A stretch of 64,000 bases of DNA, taken from contig URCQ01000006.1 of NCBI GenBank assembly GCA_900546435.1, forward strand, positions 1-64,000. The letters run 5' to 3'. The stretch is from an uncultured Pseudobutyrivibrio sp. Its GTDB lineage: Bacteria; Bacillota; Clostridia; Lachnospirales; Lachnospiraceae. The translations under genes were made by a program, and so were the position numbers. Below, piece after piece: positions 44,941 to 54,192 of the stretch (the first letter of the stretch is position 1; each line of letters starts with the position of its first letter). Under the pieces are notes generated by a model. That model was not told the origin of the DNA, searched no databases, and saw nothing but the letters and a program-made list of their open reading frames with translations.

Positions 44941-45169
44941 TATGAAACAGAAAAAAATTGATGAATATGCTGAAAATAGAATCTTTTGTTAAAAATGCAT
45001 AAGAAAAGACAAAAAACAGAAGATTTTATATGCATAATTAAGAACAATGTGAACAAAGTGTTAACAATACGACAGATTGCGGGTATTGTCCTTCAAATTA
45101 AAAAACAATGTGATAGGAAAACCTATAAAAATTCCCCGAAAATGAACTCCTTTTCGAAAAAATATAGAT

Positions 45170-45198
45170 TTGACAAACATAAAAAGCTGTGTTTTAAT
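45170..45198 (+). promoter_or_regulatory. Promoter of the HPr-like gene
   Basis: TTGACA (45170-45175, perfect), 17 nt, TTTAAT (45193-45198). The expected start is near 45205. The region from 44941 to 45169 is AT-rich with no open frame that I can support. Confidence 0.75.
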
Positions 45199-45213
45199 AC
45201 GAAGAATGAAACG

Positions 45214-45229
45214 TTGGAAACGTTTTCAT
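45214..45229 (+). promoter_or_regulatory. cre site (CcpA operator)
   Basis: TTGGAAACGTTTTCAT fits the cre consensus WTGNAANCGNWNNCAW at every fixed position and is a near-palindrome. It covers about +10 to +25 of the HPr-like transcript, a position where CcpA normally blocks transcription. Confidence 0.8.
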
Positions 45230-45272
45230 TAAATGTAGTTTTCTTGTATTGAATGAAAAGGAGTGAAAGAAA

Positions 45273-45497
45273 ATGGAACTGAAGGTAATGCTTAAGAACG
45301 AAAAAGATGTGCAAGAGTTCGTACAGGCAGCAACCGTTTGTCCCGAAGCCATTGATCTGAAAAGTGGCGCTATATATTTGGATGCAAAATCATTGCTCGG
45401 GGTTATGAGCATGGGAATGAAGCGTGAAATGCAGGTGCTGTGTTCGAATTATGATCCTGTATTTGTACAGTCTGTACGTAAGTTTGCAGTAGCGTAA
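45273..45497 (+). CDS. HPr-like protein without the active-site histidine (Crh-like)
   Basis: This 74-residue protein has the HPr fold pattern, with DAKSLLGVMSMGMKREM matching the regulatory-serine region of HPr. Ser40 aligns with HPr Ser46, the target of HPr kinase. Counting back in register, the position of the phosphocarrier His15 is Asn9, and the GxHARPA motif is missing. It therefore cannot act as a PTS phosphocarrier, but could be phosphorylated on serine and work as a CcpA co-effector, as Crh does in Bacillus (Crh has Gln there). It has an AAGGAG SD, its own promoter, a cre site and a terminator. Confidence 0.85.
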   Translation: MELKVMLKNEKDVQEFVQAATVCPEAIDLKSGAIYLDAKSLLGVMSMGMKREMQVLCSNYDPVFVQSVRKFAVA

Positions 45498-45516
45498 ATA
45501 ATAATCTTGTATCAGC

Positions 45517-45553
45517 AAGTCCCTCCGTCAGGTTTTCCTGTTGGGGGGATTTT
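45517..45553 (+). terminator. Terminator after the HPr-like gene
   Basis: AAGTCCCTCC pairs with GGGGGGATTT (10 bp with two wobbles), and an inner CAGG/CCTG helix carries a TTTT loop. A short T-stretch follows. It abuts the helicase promoter. Confidence 0.75.
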
Positions 45554-45554
45554 G

Positions 45555-45563
45555 TGTTATACT
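45555..45563 (+). promoter_or_regulatory. Extended -10 promoter of the helicase gene
   Basis: TGTTATACT is an extended -10 (TG at 45555-45556, TATACT at 45558-45563) with only a weak -35. The expected start is at or next to the ATG at 45571, so the mRNA may be leaderless. Confidence 0.5.
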
Positions 45564-45570
45564 AATCATT

Positions 45571-48015
45571 ATGAAAATCAGTAAATTGGTACAACAGGAA
45601 AAATTAAAACCACAGATTGTTATCTCTGTTCGAAATCTGGTTGAGTTTTTGCTAAATGCGGGTGATATAGATGACCGCCATGGCGGTAGGATGCGCATGG
45701 AAGCTATGCAGGAGGGCAGCCGGATGCATCGCAAGATACAAAGACGCGCTGGGGCAGATTACCATGCGGAAATTCCGTTAAAATTTATCATCACATATGA
45801 AGATTATGATCTTGCCATAGAAGGGCGGGCGGACGGTATTATTTATGAAGAGGCTTTACTCGAAGAAATGAGTCATTTTATAGATGATGCGTCAGAGCAG
45901 GAAGCAGAATCACCAGTGTCACAGATTTTGATTGATGAAATCAAGGGAGTGTACTTTGACGTAGAAAAAATGACGGAACCAAATCCCGTTCACCTGGCAC
46001 AGGCAAAATGTTATGCGTTTATATTTGCAACGCAGAATCATCTGCCACGTATTGGTGTTCAGATGACATATTGCAATATGGATACGGAAGAAATCCGCCG
46101 GTTTCAGGAGTATTATTCCTATGAAGAAATAGAAGCATGGTTTTTAGAGCTGATTGCAGAGTATAAGCGTTGGTCAGATTTTTTGTTTCATCATAATATG
46201 ATACGTCAGCAGTCCATTCGTGGATTGGAATTTCCCTATGCTTATCGCGAAGGGCAGAAAAAACTTGTAACCGATGTCTACCGGAGTATTATGCGGGAAA
46301 AAACACTGTTTTTGCAGGCACCGACAGGTACAGGAAAGACATTGGCAACCGTTTTTCCAGCGATACAGGCAATGGGGCAGAACATAGGCAATAAGATTTT
46401 TTATTTGACGGCAAAAAATGCAACAGGTGTTGTGGCACATGATACGTTCCTTTTGATGGGGCAGCAGGGGTATGAAGGAAAGACGGTGGCTCTGACGGCA
46501 AAGGATAAGATGTGTCTGTTGGAAGAACGCGCCTGTAATCCGGAAGAGTGTCCTTATGCAAAGGGACATTTTGATCGCGTCAATGATGCTGTCTTCGATA
46601 TATTACAGGAAGAATATATGATAGATCGTGAGTGCATCCTACGCTGGGCAAAAGAGAGACGCGTCTGTCCATTTGAATATAGTCTGGATATAGCCTCCTG
46701 GGTGGATCATATTATTTGTGATTACAATTATGTGTTTGATCCGAATGTATGCCTGAAACGATTTTTTGCGGAGGGGATACGAGGGGATTATATCTTTTTG
46801 GTGGATGAAGCACATAATCTTGTGGAACGTGCGCGCGATATGTATTCCGAGACCTTAATCAAGGAAGAGTTTCTTGTGATGAAAAAGAAACTGAAAGTCT
46901 ATGGGAAAAAGTTGGAAAGCACCTTGGAACGATGCAACAGGGAATTGCTGGCATATAAACGTACGTGTGAAGGATTGTCTGTTTTATATGAGATGGATTC
47001 TTTTTTGTTTGCGCTTATGCGAGCGGCGGCCGCTATGGATGAACTGCTGCAGCGCGAGGGAAATATCATAGACCGTGAGGAAGTGTTGGAATTCTATTTC
47101 AAGGTAAGGAATTTTTTGAATTTATCAGAGAATTTTGACGACCATTATCGGATTTATTGCGATTATGATGAAAAAGGACAGTTTTGCCTGCATCTTTTTT
47201 GTGTGGATCCATCGTATATGTTACAGAATCGCTTGGACAGGTCAAAAGCCTGTGTGTTTTTTTCTGCAACACTTTTGCCAATCCAGTATTATAAAGAACT
47301 TTTATGCTGCGATACGGATGTCTATGCCATTTATGCGGACGCTGTATTTGAACAGGAAAAACGGGCATTGCTGATTGGAACGGATGTCAGCAGCAAGTAT
47401 ACCAGAAGAACGCAAAAGGAATATGAAGCTTTTGCCAATTACATTGTTACCATTGTTTCAAAAAGAAAAGGAAATTATATGGTGTTTTGTCCATCCTATA
47501 AAATGTTAGAAGAGATCAGTGAGCAATTTCTGGCAAAAAGCGTAGGAGAATATGATGTGATTTTGCAGCAAAGTGGCATGAGTGAGCAGGAGCGGGAAGA
47601 ATTTTTACAGGAATTTGAGAATGCCCGTGAAAAAAGTCTGGTAGCGTTTTGTGTCATGGGCGGTGTTTTTTCGGAAGGTATAGATCTGACGGAAGAAAAA
47701 CTGATTGGTGCGATTATTATAGGTGTGGGATTGCCACAGATTGGAAATGAGCGTGAAGTGATGAAGCGTTATTTTGACGAGACAGGACGTGATGGTTTTG
47801 CATTTTCTTACTTATATCCCGGCATGAATAAGGTAATCCAGTCTGCGGGACGAGTGATTCGTACAAAAAACGACGAGGGCGTCATTGCACTTCTGGATGA
47901 GAGATTCGTGCGCAGAGATTATAAAAAGACCTTCCCGCGTGAGTGGAGCGACGGAAAGGTCTGTAACCAACAATCGGTAGAGCGTTTACTGGACGACTTT
48001 TGGCAAAAACGATAA
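45571..48015 (+). CDS. PD-(D/E)XK nuclease fused to DinG/XPD-type DNA helicase
   Basis: A protein of 814 residues. The N-terminal 200 residues look like a Cas4/RecB-type nuclease: GRADGII, then LIDEIKG, then the QAKCYA motif. The rest is a superfamily 2 helicase of the XPD/DinG group, with Walker A APTGTGKT (Lys256), a four-Cys Fe-S region (MCLLEERACNPEECPY to RVCPFEY), DEAH at 412-415, and C-terminal motifs CVMGGVFSEGIDL and QSAGRVIR. It probably unwinds and trims damaged or branched DNA. The frame opens at 45541, but ATG 45571 begins the conserved sequence; there is no well-placed SD. The 3' end overlaps the convergent LysR gene by 30 nt. Confidence 0.88.
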   Translation: MKISKLVQQEKLKPQIVISVRNLVEFLLNAGDIDDRHGGRMRMEAMQEGSRMHRKIQRRAGADYHAEIPLKFIITYEDYDLAIEGRADGIIYEEALLEEMSHFIDDASEQEAESPVSQILIDEIKGVYFDVEKMTEPNPVHLAQAKCYAFIFATQNHLPRIGVQMTYCNMDTEEIRRFQEYYSYEEIEAWFLELIAEYKRWSDFLFHHNMIRQQSIRGLEFPYAYREGQKKLVTDVYRSIMREKTLFLQAPTGTGKTLATVFPAIQAMGQNIGNKIFYLTAKNATGVVAHDTFLLMGQQGYEGKTVALTAKDKMCLLEERACNPEECPYAKGHFDRVNDAVFDILQEEYMIDRECILRWAKERRVCPFEYSLDIASWVDHIICDYNYVFDPNVCLKRFFAEGIRGDYIFLVDEAHNLVERARDMYSETLIKEEFLVMKKKLKVYGKKLESTLERCNRELLAYKRTCEGLSVLYEMDSFLFALMRAAAAMDELLQREGNIIDREEVLEFYFKVRNFLNLSENFDDHYRIYCDYDEKGQFCLHLFCVDPSYMLQNRLDRSKACVFFSATLLPIQYYKELLCCDTDVYAIYADAVFEQEKRALLIGTDVSSKYTRRTQKEYEAFANYIVTIVSKRKGNYMVFCPSYKMLEEISEQFLAKSVGEYDVILQQSGMSEQEREEFLQEFENAREKSLVAFCVMGGVFSEGIDLTEEKLIGAIIIGVGLPQIGNEREVMKRYFDETGRDGFAFSYLYPGMNKVIQSAGRVIRTKNDEGVIALLDERFVRRDYKKTFPREWSDGKVCNQQSVERLLDDFWQKR

Positions 48016-48876
48016 AAAGGCTTCTGCGGAGGCGCTAAGGGGCAGGGAAGGATGTGTCGCTGCTACAAGGCTTCTTCGTGGAAGTTTTTCTTTTGTTGTT
48101 ACAATCTTTAAATCAGATGAGTTGTGCGTCATGCAAAAATCCGGAATGAAGGCGATACCAAGACCGATTCTTGCAAGATCCATTAATAGGTCATTGGAAT
48201 ACAATTGAAATGTTGGTACCAGATCCAATCTGTTTTCCAGAAAGAACTGATGCAAATATTCGCTTGTTGTACTGTTTTTGTCGAGCATAAGAAGTGGCAA
48301 GGTAGAGATTTCTTTTAACGTCATTTCCTGTTCTGTTTGCGGAAAATGTTTTGGGTTTGCGATGAAAACATCCTGAAACAGTGTTAAGGTCTGTGTGATA
48401 TAGGATGTGTTCATGCGTGAATTGGGATGGTTGGTAATAATGATGTCAACTTTTCCCTGTTCCAATAAATCTACGCAGGATTTACTGGTGGCATTGGTGA
48501 TACGAATCGGTACATCCGGATAAACTTCATGGAAGCGCTGGATGTATGGTACTAAAAAGTAGCGGCAGATGGTATCACTGGCACTGATATGGAGCTGACC
48601 TAGTCTGGTTTCATTGACATTTTGAATTTGTTCCTCTCCACGACGAATCAGATTCATGGCAGGTTCAATATGCTGTAAGAGTAATTCACCGGCAGGTGTC
48701 AGTTGAACTTTCTTGGTGCTGCGGATAAAAAGCGGCTGTCCTATTTTTTTTTCTAATGTTTTGATGGACTGCGAAACGGCAGATTGCGATATAAAAAGTT
48801 GTTTGCTCGCCTCAGAAAAACTGAGTGATGAGGCAACATGATAAAAAACTTTATATAGTTCGTAATTGATATCCAT
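47986..48876 (-). CDS. LysR-family transcriptional regulator
   Basis: A 296-residue regulator with the N-terminal winged helix (FYHVASSLSFSEASKQLFISQSAVSQSIKTLE, split here from one continuous helix-turn-helix) and a periplasmic-binding-protein-like effector domain (about 90-290). GAGGGGG precedes ATG 48876 on the minus strand. It is divergent from purL; an inverted repeat CATTCT-9 nt-AGAATG (48903-48923) in its leader is a possible autoregulatory site. The effector and targets are unknown; control of purL is possible from position only. Confidence 0.93.
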   Translation of the reverse strand: MDINYELYKVFYHVASSLSFSEASKQLFISQSAVSQSIKTLEKKIGQPLFIRSTKKVQLTPAGELLLQHIEPAMNLIRRGEEQIQNVNETRLGQLHISASDTICRYFLVPYIQRFHEVYPDVPIRITNATSKSCVDLLEQGKVDIIITNHPNSRMNTSYITQTLTLFQDVFIANPKHFPQTEQEMTLKEISTLPLLMLDKNSTTSEYLHQFFLENRLDLVPTFQLYSNDLLMDLARIGLGIAFIPDFCMTHNSSDLKIVTTKEKLPRRSLVAATHPSLPLSASAEAFLSFLPKVVQ

Positions 48877-49034
48877 AATTTCCCCCTCTTAAGATGACAT
48901 GTCATTCTGCGAAAAAAAGAATGTCTCCTGTGATTCTTTTATTATATAAGTGAGAATAATAGTAGTCAAGGGTATAGATAAGAAACACTAATATATCTAA
49001 TTAGCGATAATAATTATGTGTACCGCCTGCTATG

Positions 49035-49043
49035 TGCTATACT
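49035..49043 (+). promoter_or_regulatory. Extended -10 promoter of purL
   Basis: TGCTATACT (TG at 49035-49036, TATACT at 49038-49043). The predicted start, near 49050, lies after the open-frame ATG at 49032, which supports the later purL start. No purine riboswitch core is visible. Confidence 0.5.
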
Positions 49044-49100
49044 ATGAGTAAAAGAAACAAGGTGAAACGCCTTAGGTTATCAATCATATGGAGGTATAGC

Positions 49101-52100
49101 ATGGGAAACGTAAGAAGAGTATATGCAGAGAAAAAGCCAGAATATGCAGTGGCTGCGCAGTCCCTTTATAGTGAAATCAAGAGTTATCTTGGAATTGATA
49201 CAGTGACGGGAGTCCGCGTCCTAATCAGATATGATATTGAAAATATTTCGGAGGATACCTACAAGAAGGCGTTAAAGACCGTCTTTTGTGAACTTCCGGT
49301 AGATACATACTATGAAGAAAACTTTGATTATCAGGGAAAGGTTTTTAGTGTGGAATTCTTACCTGGACAGTTTGACCAGCGTGCTGATTCTGCAGAGCAG
49401 TGTGTAAAATTATTAAAAGAAGATGAAGATGTGATTATCCGTTCTGCAACCACGTATGTCATTGAGGGCGATATTACGGAAGAACAGTTCGTAGCAATCA
49501 AAAAGCACTGTATCAATCCGGTAGACTCCAGAGAAACAGGAATGGAGAAACCAGAGACATTGACAGATCATTTTGAAGAGCCGGCAGACGTCTTGATTTT
49601 CGATGGTTTTCGTGCAATGCCGGAAGCTGAATTAAAAGAATTGTATGATTCTCTTGGCCTTGCTATGACATTTAAGGATTTCCTACACATCCAACGATAT
49701 TTTGCAGAGGATGAGAAGCGTGATCCATCCATGACAGAAATTCGTGTGCTCGATACATATTGGTCAGATCATTGCCGCCATACCACGTTTTCTACCGAAT
49801 TGAAAAACGTAACATTTGCAGATGGATATTATCGTGCACCAATCGAAGATACCTATCATGACTATCTGGATAATTTCAAGATTTTATATAAAGACCGTGA
49901 TGACAAGTTTGTCTGCCTGATGGACTTGGCACTTCTTGCTATGAAGAAGTTAAAAAAAGATGGAAAGCTTAACGATCAGGAAGAATCTGATGAAATCAAT
50001 GCATGTTCTATTGTTGTTCCGGTTGAAGTGGATGGGAAAACAGAAGAGTGGCTGGTTAATTTTAAAAACGAGACACATAACCATCCAACAGAAATTGAAC
50101 CATTTGGTGGAGCAGCTACTTGTCTGGGAGGCGCCATCCGTGATCCGCTTTCAGGCCGTACTTATGTATACCAGGCGATGCGTGTGACAGGAGCGGCGGA
50201 TCCAACTGTGTCTGTAAAAGATACGATGGAAGGAAAGCTTCCTCAGAAAAAATTAGTGCGCGAAGCAGCACATGGCTATAGTTCCTATGGTAACCAGATT
50301 GGTCTTGCCACTGGTTATGTAAAGGAAGTATACCATCCAAATTATGTGGCAAAACGTATGGAGATTGGTGCGGTTATGGGTGCAGCTCCAAGACGTGCGG
50401 TACAGCGATTAAATTCCGATCCGGGAGATCGTATCATTTTACTTGGTGGTAGAACTGGACGTGATGGTATTGGTGGTGCAACAGGATCTTCTAAGGCACA
50501 TAACACACAGTCTACGGCAGTGTGTGGTGCAGAAGTGCAAAAAGGTAATCCACCTACAGAACGTAAGATCCAGAGATTATTCCGCCGCGAAGAAGTAAGT
50601 TATATCATTAAGAAATGTAACGACTTTGGTGCAGGTGGCGTATCGGTAGCAATTGGCGAGCTTGCAGATGGATTGCGTGTACAATTGGATAAGGTTCCAA
50701 AGAAATACGCAGGTTTAGATGGAACAGAACTGGCTATTTCGGAATCACAGGAGCGTATGGCAGTTGTAGTTGCTCCGGAAAATGTTGATCAATTCTTAGC
50801 TTACGCAGAAGAAGAAAACTTAGAGGCAATAGAAGTTGCTATTGTTACGGAAGAACCACGTCTTGTACTAGTATGGAGAGACAAGGAAATTGTTAACTTA
50901 AAGAGAGCATTCTTAGATACAAATGGAGCACATCAGGAGACAGATGTTGCCGTCGAAATGCCATGCCAGGAAGATAATTACTTTAATACATATGCTGTTA
51001 AGGGCGTTGAGAGCGCATTAGAAGCAGGTGATGTGAAAAAAGCATGGGAAACCTCGTTATCTGATTTGAATGTCTGCTCACAAAAAGGACTTGTTGAGAT
51101 GTTTGACGGTTCTATTGGCGCAGGTAGTGTATATATGCCATATGGTGGTCGTTATCAGCTGACAGAAACGCAGTCTATGGTTGCTAAATTACCGGTTGCG
51201 GAAGGTAAATGTGATACCGTTACGATGATGGCGTATGGATTTGATCCATACTTGTCTTCCTGGAGTCCATATCACGGATCTTCTTATGCCGTGTTAGAAT
51301 CTGTTGCCCGCATTGTTGCAGCAGGTGGTGATTACAGCAAAATTCGTTTTACATTCCAGGAGTATTTCCGTAGAATGTCAGAAGATCCAAAGAGATGGAG
51401 CCAGCCATTTGCAGCACTTCTTGGTGCATATCAGGCACAGATGAAATTTGGCTTGCCATCCATTGGTGGAAAGGATTCTATGTCAGGAACCTTTAATGAA
51501 ATTGATGTTCCACCAACACTGGTATCTTTTGCAGTGGATATTGCAAAGGAAAAGGATATTATTACACCAGAATTAAAGAAGAGTGGAGATGCACTTGTAT
51601 TTTTCCGTGCAAATCGTGATGCATATGATTTGCCGGAATATGAACAGGTGATGAAGTTGTATGATGTTATTCATCAGCTGATTCAGACAGGTGTTATTGT
51701 ATCGGCATATGCACCAGATGCTACAGGTATTGCAACAGCGCTTTCTAAGATGGCATTTGGTAATAAATTAGGTGTGACAGTGGATGATTCTGTAGCAGCA
51801 GAGGCGTTATTTGCGAATCATATTGGTTCGATTGTGGCAGAGATTTCCGGCAGTGATGTTACAGCTGTTAGGGAAGCAATGCATGCGGCAGGACTTGATG
51901 CTGATGTCATGGTACTTGGAGAGGTGAATGATACACAGACATTTGTTTATAAGGATATGAAGCTTTCCATGGAAGAAGCTTTGACATGCTGGATGAGCCC
52001 ACTTGAAAAAGTATTCCCAACAAGAGCGACAGAAGATAAGAATACAGTAGATTCCGATGTTTATCATGCAAAGGGAATCTATGTATGTAAGAACAAAGTG

Positions 52101-52901
52101 GCAAAGCCAAAGGTATTTATTCCGGTATTCCCAGGTACAAACTGCGAGTACGACAGCGCAAGAGCATTTGAACGCGCCGGTGCAGAACCAATCGTAAAGG
52201 TATTTAAGAATCAGTCAGCAGAAGATATCCGTGAATCTGTTGATGTGTTTGCAAAAGCAATCAACGAAGCACAGCTGGTTATGTTCCCAGGAGGATTCTC
52301 TGCCGGAGACGAACCGGAAGGAAGTGCAAAATTCTTTGCAACTGCATTCCGCAACGAAAAGATGAAAGAAGCTGTTATGGATCTTTTGAACAACCGTGAT
52401 GGACTGGCTCTTGGTATCTGTAACGGATTCCAGGCACTCATTAAGCTTGGATTGGTTCCATATGGTGAAATCCATACACAGCAGGCAGATGCACCGACAT
52501 TGACATATAATACCATTGGACGCCATATTTCTAAGATGGTTTATACAAAGGTAGTATCCGATAAATCGCCTTGGTTGGCGCAGGCTACGCTTGGACAGAC
52601 CTATTGCAATCCGGCATCACATGGTGAAGGTCGTTTTGTTGCAAATGATGCATGGTTAGAAAAATTATTTGCAAATGGTCAGGTGGCAACACAGTATGTG
52701 GATGAGGCCGGCAATCCAACCATGGACGAAGAATGGAATGTCAATGGCTCTTATATGGCAATTGAAGGTATCACCAGTCCGGATGGACGTGTACTCGGTA
52801 AGATGGCACATTCAGAAAGACGTGGAGACTCTGTTGCAATCAATATTTATGGCGAACAGGATATGAAGATTTTCGAATCCGGTGTAGCATACTTTAAATA
52901 A
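49101..52901 (+). CDS. purL: Phosphoribosylformylglycinamidine synthase, large single-chain type
   Basis: Fourth step of purine synthesis: FGAR to FGAM with glutamine and ATP. At 1266 residues it combines the linker, two AIR-synthase-like halves (HNHPTEIEPFGGAATCLGG in the first, KFGLPSIGGKDSMSG in the second) and a C-terminal class I glutaminase with Cys1107 (LGICNGFQ) and the His-Glu pair in SHGEGRF. Most Firmicutes use the three-part PurS-PurQ-PurL; the fused form is typical of Proteobacteria and a number of Clostridia. ATG 49101 is set by GGAGGT at 49090-49095. It is a single-gene unit with a terminator. Confidence 0.96.
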   Translation: MGNVRRVYAEKKPEYAVAAQSLYSEIKSYLGIDTVTGVRVLIRYDIENISEDTYKKALKTVFCELPVDTYYEENFDYQGKVFSVEFLPGQFDQRADSAEQCVKLLKEDEDVIIRSATTYVIEGDITEEQFVAIKKHCINPVDSRETGMEKPETLTDHFEEPADVLIFDGFRAMPEAELKELYDSLGLAMTFKDFLHIQRYFAEDEKRDPSMTEIRVLDTYWSDHCRHTTFSTELKNVTFADGYYRAPIEDTYHDYLDNFKILYKDRDDKFVCLMDLALLAMKKLKKDGKLNDQEESDEINACSIVVPVEVDGKTEEWLVNFKNETHNHPTEIEPFGGAATCLGGAIRDPLSGRTYVYQAMRVTGAADPTVSVKDTMEGKLPQKKLVREAAHGYSSYGNQIGLATGYVKEVYHPNYVAKRMEIGAVMGAAPRRAVQRLNSDPGDRIILLGGRTGRDGIGGATGSSKAHNTQSTAVCGAEVQKGNPPTERKIQRLFRREEVSYIIKKCNDFGAGGVSVAIGELADGLRVQLDKVPKKYAGLDGTELAISESQERMAVVVAPENVDQFLAYAEEENLEAIEVAIVTEEPRLVLVWRDKEIVNLKRAFLDTNGAHQETDVAVEMPCQEDNYFNTYAVKGVESALEAGDVKKAWETSLSDLNVCSQKGLVEMFDGSIGAGSVYMPYGGRYQLTETQSMVAKLPVAEGKCDTVTMMAYGFDPYLSSWSPYHGSSYAVLESVARIVAAGGDYSKIRFTFQEYFRRMSEDPKRWSQPFAALLGAYQAQMKFGLPSIGGKDSMSGTFNEIDVPPTLVSFAVDIAKEKDIITPELKKSGDALVFFRANRDAYDLPEYEQVMKLYDVIHQLIQTGVIVSAYAPDATGIATALSKMAFGNKLGVTVDDSVAAEALFANHIGSIVAEISGSDVTAVREAMHAAGLDADVMVLGEVNDTQTFVYKDMKLSMEEALTCWMSPLEKVFPTRATEDKNTVDSDVYHAKGIYVCKNKVAKPKVFIPVFPGTNCEYDSARAFERAGAEPIVKVFKNQSAEDIRESVDVFAKAINEAQLVMFPGGFSAGDEPEGSAKFFATAFRNEKMKEAVMDLLNNRDGLALGICNGFQALIKLGLVPYGEIHTQQADAPTLTYNTIGRHISKMVYTKVVSDKSPWLAQATLGQTYCNPASHGEGRFVANDAWLEKLFANGQVATQYVDEAGNPTMDEEWNVNGSYMAIEGITSPDGRVLGKMAHSERRGDSVAINIYGEQDMKIFESGVAYFK

Positions 52902-52910
52902 GCATTTTAT

Positions 52911-52952
52911 AAAGCAGGATGTATTATGAAAAAGATAAGCATCCTGCTTTTT
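52911..52952 (+). terminator. Terminator after purL
   Basis: AAAGCAGGATG (52911-52921) pairs with CATCCTGCTTT (52940-52950), 11 bp perfect, followed by TT. The A/T-rich flanks make it potentially bidirectional. Confidence 0.82.
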
Positions 52953-53034
52953 GACGCAGAAAAGAATTGCTTGTGTATGCACAGACGGTTATAATAAAGG
53001 GGTCAAAAAGTGCTTGGAAAAGTGATTTTTTATA

Positions 53035-53063
53035 TTGCAATATAGAATATGTTGTGATAGGAT
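53035..53063 (+). promoter_or_regulatory. carAB promoter with embedded palindrome
   Basis: TTGCAA (53035-53040), 17 nt, TAGGAT (53058-53063). The -35 lies inside a perfect 14-nt palindrome TATATTGCAATATA (53031-53044), which might be an operator. No PyrR or other attenuator is seen in the leader. Confidence 0.45.
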
Positions 53064-53121
53064 ACTATAAGTTTAGGCATTTTTAAAATTTAACATTACA
53101 TTTGAAAGGACAGGGCAAAAG

Positions 53122-54192
53122 ATGAGAGCATTTCTTATTCTGGAAGATGGCACCGTTTTTACCGGTGAGAGCATTGGTTCTACACGGGAAGTCATCAGTG
53201 AAATCGTATTTAATACATCCATGACAGGATATTTGGAAGTTTTGACAGATCCTTCCTATGCAGGACAGGCTGTTGTAATGACCTATCCGTTGATTGGTAA
53301 TTATGGTATTACACCAGACATGGAGTCAGGACGTCCATGGGTTGATGGATACATTGTCAGAGAACTGAGCCGTATCCCAAGTAATTTCCGTTGTGAAGGA
53401 ACCATTCAGGACTTTTTGAAAGAGAATGATATCCCAGGTATTTCCGGTATTGATACGAGAGCACTTACCAAAATCTTACGTGATAAGGGAACCATGAATG
53501 GAATGATTACCACCAATGAATCCTATGATTTGGATGAAATCCTTCCAAAGTTAAAAGCATATACAACAGGTGATGTAGTATCAAGGGTGACATGTAAGGA
53601 GTCTAAGGTGTTAAAAGGCAGTGGCAAACGTGTGGCATTGCTTGACCTTGGCGCTAAGAATAATATTGCAAAGTCATTAAATGACAGAGGATGCGAAGTT
53701 ACGATTTATCCGGCAAATACAAAAGCAGAGACAATCATTGCAAGCAACCCGGATGGTATTATGCTTAGCAATGGACCTGGAGATCCAAAGGAATGTGTAG
53801 AAATTATTGCAGAAATCAAAAAACTCTATGATTCTGATATTCCAATTTTTGCTATCTGTCTAGGTCATCAGCTTATGGCACTTGCAACAGGTGCGGATAC
53901 ACATAAGATGAAGTATGGTCATCGCGGAGGAAATCATCCGGTAAAAGATCTTGCTACCGGACGTGTTTATATTTCTTCACAGAACCATGGTTATGTTGTT
54001 GATGTAGATAAATTAGATCCTGCTATTGCAACACCGGCATTTGTAAATGTCAATGATGGCACAAATGAAGGATTGCAATACACAGGAAAGAATATTTTTA
54101 CGGTACAGTTCCATCCTGAAGCTTGCCCTGGCCCGCAGGATAGTGGATATTTGTTTGACCGTTTTATTGAAATGATGGGAGGTGACCAGTAA
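53122..54192 (+). CDS. carA: Carbamoyl phosphate synthase small subunit
   Basis: Glutaminase subunit of carbamoyl phosphate synthetase. It passes ammonia to CarB for pyrimidine and arginine synthesis. The 356 residues show the CPSase small N-terminal domain (LEDGTVFTGESIG to PLIGNYG) and the class I amidotransferase with Cys246 (FAICLGHQLMA) and the His-Glu pair in QFHPEACPGP. Its stop overlaps the carB start by one base (TAATG), so translation is coupled. Confidence 0.97.
   Translation: MRAFLILEDGTVFTGESIGSTREVISEIVFNTSMTGYLEVLTDPSYAGQAVVMTYPLIGNYGITPDMESGRPWVDGYIVRELSRIPSNFRCEGTIQDFLKENDIPGISGIDTRALTKILRDKGTMNGMITTNESYDLDEILPKLKAYTTGDVVSRVTCKESKVLKGSGKRVALLDLGAKNNIAKSLNDRGCEVTIYPANTKAETIIASNPDGIMLSNGPGDPKECVEIIAEIKKLYDSDIPIFAICLGHQLMALATGADTHKMKYGHRGGNHPVKDLATGRVYISSQNHGYVVDVDKLDPAIATPAFVNVNDGTNEGLQYTGKNIFTVQFHPEACPGPQDSGYLFDRFIEMMGGDQ

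Noticed and set aside
49032..49100. Longer purL start at ATG 49032
   Set aside because: It overlaps the extended -10, has no SD, and the conserved protein begins after the GGAGGT at 49090.
48877..49100. Purine riboswitch before purL
   Set aside because: No three-way-junction core or terminator is visible in the 224 nt; the likely leader is only about 50 nt.
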